5,243 bases of DNA from the NCBI GenBank assembly GCA_014377795.1, contig JACMOY010000085.1, forward strand, positions 1 through 5,243, in the 5' to 3' direction. A model generated the notes under the pieces. The model had not been told where the DNA came from. It did not search any database and saw only the letters and a list, made by a program, of their open reading frames with translations. The first letter of the stretch is position 1; each line of letters opens with the position of its first letter. Positions 1-5,243 of the stretch are shown in pieces. Origin of the DNA: Actinomycetota bacterium (GTDB lineage Bacteria > Actinomycetota > Actinomycetes > Actinomycetales > Angustibacteraceae). The position numbers and the translations under genes were made by a program.

Positions 1-2278
1 GGCCGGGCTCGAGCTGCTGGGCGGGCGGGCGATCGTCAACTCGGTGAACTTCGAGGACGGCGACGGGCCCGAGAGCAGGTTCGCCCGGGTGATGCCGGTG
101 ATCCGCGAGCACGGCGCCGCCGTCGTGGTCATGTGCATCGACGAGCAGGGTCAGGCGCGCACCGCCGACCACAAGGTGGCGGTCGCCAGCCGGACGATCG
201 ACACCCTGGTGCAGGAGTGGGGGATGGCGACGTCCGACGTCATGGTCGACACGCTCACCTTCCCGATCGCGACCGGCCAGGAAGAGACCCGTCGCGACGG
301 GCTCGAGACCATCGAGGCCATCCGCGAGATCAAGCGGCGCTACCCCGACGTGCAGACCACCCTGGGCCTGTCCAACATCTCGTTCGGTCTGAACCCCGCG
401 GCCCGGGTCGTCCTGAACTCGGTGTTCCTGCACGAGTGCCTCAAGGCCGGCCTGGACTCGGCCATCGTGCACGCGGCCAAGATCCTGCCGATGACCAAGA
501 TCGAGGACGAGCAGCGGCGGGTGGCGCTCGACCTGGTCTACGACCGGCGCCGCTGGGTGGACGACGACCGGGCCAGCGGGCAGCTCGAGTACGACCCGCT
601 GCAGCGCTACCTCGACCTGTTCGAGGGCGTCGACGCGGCGTCGGTGCGCGCCACCCGCGCCGAGGAGCTCGCGCTGCTGCCGCTGGCCGAGCGGCTCGCC
701 CGCCGGATCATCGACGGCGAGCGCAAGGGGCTCGAGGCCGACCTGGACGAGGCGTTGGCCGACGGGCAGAAGGCGCTGGACATCATCAACGACAACCTGC
801 TCGAGGGCATGCGCGTGGTCGGTGAGCTGTTCGGCAAGGGCGAGATGCAGCTGCCGTTCGTGCTGCAGTCGGCCGAGGTCATGAAGGCTGCGGTCGCCCA
901 CCTCGAGCCGCACATCGAGGGCAACCCCGACGGCTCGGCCCGCCAGAGCAAGGCGACGATCGTCCTCGCGACGGTCAAGGGCGATGTGCACGACATCGGC
1001 AAGAACCTCGTCGACATCATCTTGACCAACAACGGCTACGAGGTCGTCAACATCGGCATCAAGCAGCCCGTGGGCGAGATCCTGCGCGCCGCCGAGGAGC
1101 ACCGCGCGGACGCCATCGGCATGAGCGGCCTGCTCGTCAAGTCGACCGTGGTGATGAAGGAGAACCTGCAGGAGATGAACTCGCGGGGCATCTCGGCGAA
1201 CCTGCCGGTGCTGCTCGGCGGGGCCGCGCTGACCCGCTCGTACGTCGAGGAGGACCTCGCCGAGATCTACCAGGGTCAGGTGCGCTACGCGCGGGACGCC
1301 TTCGAGGGCCTGCGGCTGATGGACGCCATCGCCAAGGCCAAGGCCAGCCCCGACCTCACCCTCGAGCAGGCGCTGCCCGAGCTGCGCAAGCGCCGGGTGC
1401 GGCGTCAGGTCTCGACCCCCGACCCGGACGCGGTCCCCGACACCGTTCGTTCGGACGTCTCGGTGGACGTCGAGCCGCCCGTCCCCCCGTTCTGGGGTTC
1501 GCGGGTGGTCAAGGGGATCGCCCTCGCGGACTACGCGGCGTACCTGGACGAGCGCGCCACCTTCCTGGGCCAGTGGGGCCTGAAGGGCGCGGGCGGCGAC
1601 GGGCCGTCGTACGAGGAGCTGGTCGAGACCGAGGGTCGCCCGCGGCTGCGGATGTGGCTCGACCGGATCCACACCCAGGGGCTGATGGAGGCCGCCGTCG
1701 TCTACGGCTACTTCCCGTGCGTCAGCGAGGGCAACGACCTGGTGATCCTGCACCACGAGGGTGAGCTGGCCGGTACCGAGCGCACCCGCCTGACCTTCCC
1801 GCGCCAGCGGCGCGACCGGCGGCTGTGCCTCGCGGACTTCTTCGCCGCACGCGACAGCGGCCGCACCGACGTCATCGCGATGCAGCTGGTGACGATGGGC
1901 AACGCCGTCTCGGTCGCGGCCAACGAGCTCTACGCCGCGAACGCCTACCGCGACTACCTCGAGCTGCACGGCCTGTCGGTGCAGCTGACCGAGGGGCTGG
2001 CCGAGATGTGGCACGCGCGGGTGCGTGAGGAGCTCGGTCTGGCCAAGGACGACGACGCGGACCTGGCTGGCATCCTGGGGCAGGGCTACCGCGGGTCGCG
2101 CTACTCGTTCGGCTACCCGGCCTGCCCCCAGCTGGAGGACCGCGCCAAGCTGGTCGAGCTGCTGGACCCCGCGCGGATCGGTGTCGAGCTGAGCGAGGAG
2201 CTGCAGCTGCACCCCGAGCAGTCGACGGACGCGATCGTCATCCACCACCCCGAGGCCAAGTACTTCAACGCCACATGA
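1..2278 (+). CDS. metH: Cobalamin-dependent methionine synthase (EC 2.1.1.13), 5'-truncated by window edge
   Basis: Transfers a methyl group from 5-methyltetrahydrofolate via cob(I)alamin to homocysteine, giving methionine and tetrahydrofolate in the cytoplasm. The reading frame is open from base 2, and the family motif around NSVNFEDGDG begins before the GTG at 44, so that GTG is internal. Numbering from it: the rest of the pterin-binding module runs to about 185 (GLSNISFGL 108-116); the helical B12 cap is about 215-295 (MQLPFVLQSAEVMK 268-281); the B12 Rossmann module is about 303-430 with GDVHDIG at 313-319, where His316 is the cobalt ligand. Asp314, His316 and Ser367 have the spacing of the E. 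coli Asp757-His759-Ser810 triad. A Pro/Asp/Val-rich linker (about 455-482) leads to the AdoMet reactivation module (about 483-738), with Asp502 near its start and RYSFGYPACP at 686-695. All visible functional motifs are intact. Roughly 430 N-terminal residues, including the homocysteine module, should lie outside, judging by the usual ~1,200-residue length. The TGA overlaps the next gene's ATG. The promoter and any leader are off the window. Confidence 0.98.
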   Translation, partial: AGLELLGGRAIVNSVNFEDGDGPESRFARVMPVIREHGAAVVVMCIDEQGQARTADHKVAVASRTIDTLVQEWGMATSDVMVDTLTFPIATGQEETRRDGLETIEAIREIKRRYPDVQTTLGLSNISFGLNPAARVVLNSVFLHECLKAGLDSAIVHAAKILPMTKIEDEQRRVALDLVYDRRRWVDDDRASGQLEYDPLQRYLDLFEGVDAASVRATRAEELALLPLAERLARRIIDGERKGLEADLDEALADGQKALDIINDNLLEGMRVVGELFGKGEMQLPFVLQSAEVMKAAVAHLEPHIEGNPDGSARQSKATIVLATVKGDVHDIGKNLVDIILTNNGYEVVNIGIKQPVGEILRAAEEHRADAIGMSGLLVKSTVVMKENLQEMNSRGISANLPVLLGGAALTRSYVEEDLAEIYQGQVRYARDAFEGLRLMDAIAKAKASPDLTLEQALPELRKRRVRRQVSTPDPDAVPDTVRSDVSVDVEPPVPPFWGSRVVKGIALADYAAYLDERATFLGQWGLKGAGGDGPSYEELVETEGRPRLRMWLDRIHTQGLMEAAVVYGYFPCVSEGNDLVILHHEGELAGTERTRLTFPRQRRDRRLCLADFFAARDSGRTDVIAMQLVTMGNAVSVAANELYAANAYRDYLELHGLSVQLTEGLAEMWHARVREELGLAKDDDADLAGILGQGYRGSRYSFGYPACPQLEDRAKLVELLDPARIGVELSEELQLHPEQSTDAIVIHHPEAKYFNAT
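2275..2278 (+). promoter_or_regulatory. ATGA stop/start overlap coupling metH to the HAD gene
   Basis: The ATG of the HAD gene (2275-2277) overlaps the TGA of metH (2276-2278). No convincing purine-rich ribosome binding site stands at normal spacing: the 20 bases before the ATG are mostly A/C-rich, and the nearest GAGG-like bases are more than 20 bases away. This supports translation by terminating metH ribosomes (translational coupling), which is an inference from the overlap. Confidence 0.75.
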
Positions 2279-2931
2279 GCGACTGGCCCGCCGCGATCCT
2301 TTGGGACATGGACGGCACGCTGGTCGACACCGAGCCGTCCTGGATCGCCGCCGAGTACGCGCTGGTCGCCGAGCACGGCGGCACCTGGTCGGACGCTCAC
2401 GCGCACGCCCTGGTGGGGCAGGACCTGCTCACGTCGGGCGCCTACATCCGCGAGCACGGGCCGGTGCCGCTCGAGCCCGCGCAGATCGTCCAGCTGCTGC
2501 TCGCGCAGGTCGTGGCGGACCTGCGCCGGCACGTGCCGTGGCGGCCGGGCGGGGCCGACCTGCTCGGGCTGCAGGTGGCAGCCGGCGTGCCCGCCGCGCT
2601 GGTGACCATGTCGTACCGGCCGCTCGCGGACGCCCTGCTCGACGCCCTGCCCGAGGCCACCTTCAGCGCCGTCGTCACCGGTGACGCCGTCAGCCGCGGC
2701 AAGCCGCACCCCGAGCCGTACCTGCTGGCCGCCTCGATGCTGGGCCTCGCCCCCGGCGACTGCCTCGCCGTCGAGGACTCGCGCCCGGGCACGGCATCGG
2801 CCCTGGCGGCGGGCGTGCCGACCCTGGGCGTGCCGCACCTGGTGCCGCTGGACGAGGCGCCTGGCCAGGTGCTGCACCCGACCCTGGAGGGCCTGGACCT
2901 GGCCAGGCTGCGGGTGATGTTCGGCCGCTGA
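2275..2931 (+). CDS. HAD-superfamily hydrolase, beta-phosphoglucomutase-like (C1 cap), substrate unknown
   Basis: A 218-residue cytosolic enzyme of the haloacid dehalogenase superfamily, probably a small-molecule phosphatase. All four core motifs are visible: motif I DMDGTLVDTE at 11-20, with nucleophile Asp11 and acid/base Asp13; motif II LVTMS at 109-113 with Thr111; motif III Lys143 in RGKPHPEPYL; and motif IV VEDSRPG at 166-172 with Glu167-Asp168 for magnesium. The segment between motifs I and II (about 20-95) is helical in character and long enough for a C1 cap, as in beta-phosphoglucomutase and phosphoglycolate phosphatase relatives. Length is normal for the family and no motif is broken. 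The ATG is favoured because it overlaps the metH stop and lies just before motif I. It is the second gene of the visible metH operon. The sequence does not reveal the substrate; phosphoglucomutase activity is possible, but a broad or housekeeping phosphatase is equally likely. Confidence 0.94.
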   Translation: MSDWPAAILWDMDGTLVDTEPSWIAAEYALVAEHGGTWSDAHAHALVGQDLLTSGAYIREHGPVPLEPAQIVQLLLAQVVADLRRHVPWRPGGADLLGLQVAAGVPAALVTMSYRPLADALLDALPEATFSAVVTGDAVSRGKPHPEPYLLAASMLGLAPGDCLAVEDSRPGTASALAAGVPTLGVPHLVPLDEAPGQVLHPTLEGLDLARLRVMFGR

Positions 2932-2947
2932 CGCCGGGCGCGCTCAG
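2928..2947. terminator. Possible small bidirectional hairpin at the convergent gene junction
   Basis: CTGA (2928-2931) plus CGC (2932-2934) can pair with GCG (2940-2942) plus TCAG (2944-2947), leaving a five-base loop CGGGC and one bulged C at 2943. The stem is 7 bp with a bulge and reads similarly on both strands, so it could act on both converging transcripts. There is no T-tract on either side, so it is not a canonical intrinsic terminator. In DNA this GC-rich, such a short hairpin may be chance. Confidence 0.25.
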
Positions 2948-5243
2948 TCGCTGGTGATCGCCCGCAGCACGTCCAGCCGGCTCGCCCGCCACGCCGGCAG
3001 CAGCGAGGCGATGACCCCCACGACGCCGGCGAGCACGAAGGTGAGCAGCACCTGCGCCCAGGGCACGGCCAGCGTCCCCAGCCCCTGGCCCGACAGCACC
3101 CGCTGCAGCAGCACGCCGAGGGTCAGGCCGAGGGCGGTGCCGAGGACGGCCCCGAACAGGGCGGTGACGACCGACTCGACGGTGATCGTCAAGCGCAGCT
3201 GCCGCCGGGTCATGCCCACCGCCCGCAGCAGCCCGATCTCGCGGGTGCGTTCGAACACCGACAGGGCGAGGGTGTTCACGATCCCCAGCGCCGCGATCAC
3301 CACCGACAGGGCCAGCAGGACGTAGACGATGGCCAGCAGCTGGTTGATCTGCGCGGCCTGGGCGTCCTTGAACTGCTCCCGGTCCTGCACCGAGATCACC
3401 AGCTGGGGCTTGACCAGCGAGGTCAGCTCGGCGCGCACGGCGTCGGCGCTGGCCCCAGCAGCGACCGTGACCAGCGCCGAGAACGTCGTCTGGTAGGCCG
3501 TCGGCACCGCGGTGGCGTACAGAGCCAGTGGCACCAGCAGGTCGCTGCCGACGATCTGGGAGTCCTCGAAGACCGCGCCCACGCGCAGCCGCTGGGCGGG
3601 CAGCACACCGACCCGGGCCGAGAGGGTGTCGCCGACCGTCAGACCCTGAGCCTTCGCCAGGGATGTCGACACGGCCAGCTGCCCGGCGTCCACGCTGGAC
3701 AGGGCGCCGGCGGTGACCGTGAGGTCGACCGCCTCGGCCACCGCCCGGCCCGACACGGCCGCGCCGGACGTCGTGGCGGACGTCGGGCCCGAGCCCAGCG
3801 CGACCGGGACCGAGGCGGTGGCCACCACCTGGCCGACGCCGGCGAGCCGGGCGGCGTCGCGCGCCACCGAGACGGGGAACGGTGAGGTGCCGCCCGAGAG
3901 GATGAAGTCGGCGCGCAGCCGGGTGTCGACCAGCCCGTCGACGGAGGCCCGGGTCGAGGCCGCCAGCACCGAGAAGGCCGACACCAGGGCGAGCCCGATC
4001 ATCAGCGAGATGGCCGTGGTCGCCGTCCGGCGCGGGTTGCGCAGGGTGTTGTCGCGGGCCAGGCCGCCGATCGTGCGCGACAGCGCGACGAACGGGACGG
4101 CGAGGACGTGGATGACCGGCCGCGACAGCAGGGGTGCGGCGACGACGAGCCCGAAGAAGGCCAGTGCGGCACCCAGGCCGAGCACGATGCCGGCGCTCTT
4201 GCCGTCGAGGACGAGCACGGCGTAGGCCATCGTCGCGGCGCCGACGGCGAGCAGGGTGGTGCCGATGACGGCCCGCAGTCTCAGGCTGCGCTCGGGGATG
4301 GCGACGTCGTCGCGCATCGCGGCGACGGGCGCGATCCGCGCGGCCCGCAGCGCCGGCAGCGTCGCGGACGCGGTCGTGACGACCAGACCGATCAGCAGGC
4401 TGACCACCACGGTGCGGGTCTGCACCGGCAGGCCGCCGCTGATGTCGACGCCGAACGTGCGGATGAACGCCAGCAGCCCCGCCGCCAGCCCCAGCCCGAC
4501 GAGCAGCCCGAGCGCGCCCCCGGCCAGGCCGACGACGGCTGCCTCGCCGAGCACGACGCGCATCACCTGCCGGCGGCTCGCGCCGACGGCCCGCAGCAGC
4601 GCCAGCTCGCGCGTCCGCTGGGCGACCAGCATCGAGAACGTGTTGGCGATGATGAACGCGCCGACGAACAGGCTGACCCCGGCGAACACCAGCAGGAAGG
4701 TGTTGACGAAACCGAGCCCGCTGGCGAACTGCTGCCGTCGCTCGGCCGAGTAGGTCTGGGCCGTGATCGCGGTGACCCCCGCGGGCAGGGCGGACGTGAC
4801 GCGGTCGCGCAGCACCTGCTGGCTCACCCCGGTGTCGGCCCGGACCGTGATCTCCTGCACCGTGCCGTCAGCGGCGAACCACCGCAGCGCCGACGCCCGG
4901 TCGACGACGACGAACGTGGCGCCGGCCGAGCCGCTGGCGAACTGCACCTCACCGACGATCGTGACCGGTTGGACGGCACCGGCCACGACCAGGCTGGTGC
5001 GGTCGCCGATGCGCAACCCCGACGTCGTCAGCGTCGAGCTCTCGACGGCCACCTCCGTTCGGGACGTCGGACCGCGCCCCCTCACCAGCGGGAGCGCGGG
5101 GTCGTCGGCGCGGAAGTCGAAGCCGAACGAGGGAGCGCCGCCGTTGCGCACGGCGGTGCCGTCGCGACCGACGAGCACGGCGGTGCCCTGCAGCGCGGGG
5201 TGGGCGCGCCGCACGCCGTCGACGGCCGCGATCCGGTCAGCCA
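2944..5243 (-). CDS. Two-module FtsX/MacB-type ABC transporter permease, 5'-truncated by window edge
   Basis: Membrane subunit of a type VII-like (MacB/FtsX/LolCDE-related) ABC system, which as a family couples cytoplasmic ATP hydrolysis to extracytoplasmic work such as export, lipoprotein handling or hydrolase control. The frame is open to base 5243, and the residues before the GTG at 5214 (ADRIAAVDG) continue the first extracellular domain, so the true start and the first membrane helix are off the window. Numbering from that GTG: extracellular domain 1 remainder 1-165 (GRGPTSRTEVAVES, 46-59); FtsX module 1 with helices about 170-192, 221-250 and 267-290; a middle region with helices about 313-336, 340-362 and 397-420, including the family-typical RDNTLRNPRRTATT at 387-400; Ser/Thr/Ala-rich extracellular domain 2 at 421-620; FtsX module 2 with helices about 622-650, 680-705 and 715-740. 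A full protein would be about 850 residues with ten helices. The stop is TGA (2946-2944). Substrate is unknown. No ATPase gene follows it, so the partner is probably encoded upstream, beyond the right edge. Confidence 0.95.
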   Translation of the reverse strand, partial: ADRIAAVDGVRRAHPALQGTAVLVGRDGTAVRNGGAPSFGFDFRADDPALPLVRGRGPTSRTEVAVESSTLTTSGLRIGDRTSLVVAGAVQPVTIVGEVQFASGSAGATFVVVDRASALRWFAADGTVQEITVRADTGVSQQVLRDRVTSALPAGVTAITAQTYSAERRQQFASGLGFVNTFLLVFAGVSLFVGAFIIANTFSMLVAQRTRELALLRAVGASRRQVMRVVLGEAAVVGLAGGALGLLVGLGLAAGLLAFIRTFGVDISGGLPVQTRTVVVSLLIGLVVTTASATLPALRAARIAPVAAMRDDVAIPERSLRLRAVIGTTLLAVGAATMAYAVLVLDGKSAGIVLGLGAALAFFGLVVAAPLLSRPVIHVLAVPFVALSRTIGGLARDNTLRNPRRTATTAISLMIGLALVSAFSVLAASTRASVDGLVDTRLRADFILSGGTSPFPVSVARDAARLAGVGQVVATASVPVALGSGPTSATTSGAAVSGRAVAEAVDLTVTAGALSSVDAGQLAVSTSLAKAQGLTVGDTLSARVGVLPAQRLRVGAVFEDSQIVGSDLLVPLALYATAVPTAYQTTFSALVTVAAGASADAVRAELTSLVKPQLVISVQDREQFKDAQAAQINQLLAIVYVLLALSVVIAALGIVNTLALSVFERTREIGLLRAVGMTRRQLRLTITVESVVTALFGAVLGTALGLTLGVLLQRVLSGQGLGTLAVPWAQVLLTFVLAGVVGVIASLLPAWRASRLDVLRAITSD
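3199..3249 (-). repeat. FtsX coupling-helix motif, second copy in the permease
   Basis: Encodes RTREIGLLRAVGMTRRQ (residues 656-672 from the GTG at 5214), just after the first helix of FtsX module 2. It matches the copy at 4567-4617 in 13 of 17 residues. In this transporter family this cytoplasmic segment contacts the ATPase. It is an ancient internal duplication within one gene, not a mobile repeat. Confidence 0.8.
4567..4617 (-). repeat. FtsX coupling-helix motif, first copy in the permease
   Basis: Encodes RTRELALLRAVGASRRQ (residues 200-216 from the GTG at 5214), after the first helix of FtsX module 1. It is the partner of the copy at 3199-3249, and the two modules share the same order of helix, coupling motif, then two more helices. 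Two coupling motifs in one chain suggest the protein supplies both ATPase contacts by itself, as a single-chain equivalent of a permease dimer; this last point is inference. Confidence 0.8.

Noticed and set aside
5..29. Four GGG runs (5-7, 19-21, 23-25, 27-29) resembling a G-quadruplex
   Set aside because: One loop is 11 bases, the runs lie inside conserved metH codons, and such runs are expected by chance at this GC content.
133..825. Alternate-frame + strand open frame of 230 codons inside metH
   Set aside because: Arg/Gly/Pro/Ala-rich product with no motif; it overlaps the conserved pterin-binding and cap modules of MetH in another frame.
1331..1347. Short tandem GCCAAG repeat
   Set aside because: Less than three full units, encoding AKAKAS between the B12 module and the linker; too short to be more than local codon similarity.
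2113..2877. Open frame of 254 codons on the - strand opposite the end of metH and the HAD gene
   Set aside because: Composition is Arg/Gly/Ala/His-rich with no recognisable motif, typical of antisense frames in high-GC coding DNA. The + strand carries two well-supported genes there.
3713..4753. Two + strand open frames (3713-4225 and 4256-4753) opposite the permease
   Set aside because: Their predicted products are Ser/Thr/Arg/Ala-rich, low-complexity sequence without domains; the - strand frame encodes clear membrane helices and FtsX motifs throughout.
5212..5214. GTG as start of the permease
   Set aside because: The frame continues open to base 5243 with family-like residues, and starting here would remove the essential first membrane helix and split extracellular domain 1.

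Overview
The window is very GC-rich, with strong G/C preference at third codon positions. Its methionine synthase is of the actinobacterial type: a 'GQWGLKG' stretch in the activation domain and a C-terminus ending AKYFNAT. This points to a high-GC actinobacterium; I cannot assign order or genus from the sequence. It holds three protein-coding genes with almost no non-coding DNA. I see no RNA gene, CRISPR array, insertion sequence, attachment site, origin or promoter.

Left part (1-2278, + strand): the C-terminal ~760 codons of cobalamin-dependent methionine synthase (metH), cut off by the left edge. The end of the pterin-binding module, the B12 cap and Rossmann modules, and the AdoMet reactivation module are present. 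The homocysteine-binding module and the start of the pterin module lie outside. The metH stop overlaps the start of a small HAD-superfamily hydrolase gene (2275-2931, + strand) by four bases (ATGA), so the two are very probably co-transcribed and translationally coupled. The hydrolase has all four catalytic motifs but its substrate cannot be read from the sequence.

Right part (2944-5243, - strand): a convergent gene for a large two-module FtsX/MacB-type ABC transporter permease, cut off at its N-terminus by the right edge. Only 12 bases separate the stop codons of the two converging units, and a small imperfect hairpin spans this junction. The permease's ATPase partner is not in the window; if adjacent, it would lie beyond the right edge, upstream of the permease.

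The three genes form two units: metH plus HAD (one-carbon/methionine metabolism with an associated phosphatase-like enzyme) and the permease (membrane transport or envelope function). Nothing links the two units functionally beyond adjacency. I found no convincing new biological system; the most useful follow-ups are the unknown substrate of the metH-coupled HAD enzyme and the very tight convergent junction.
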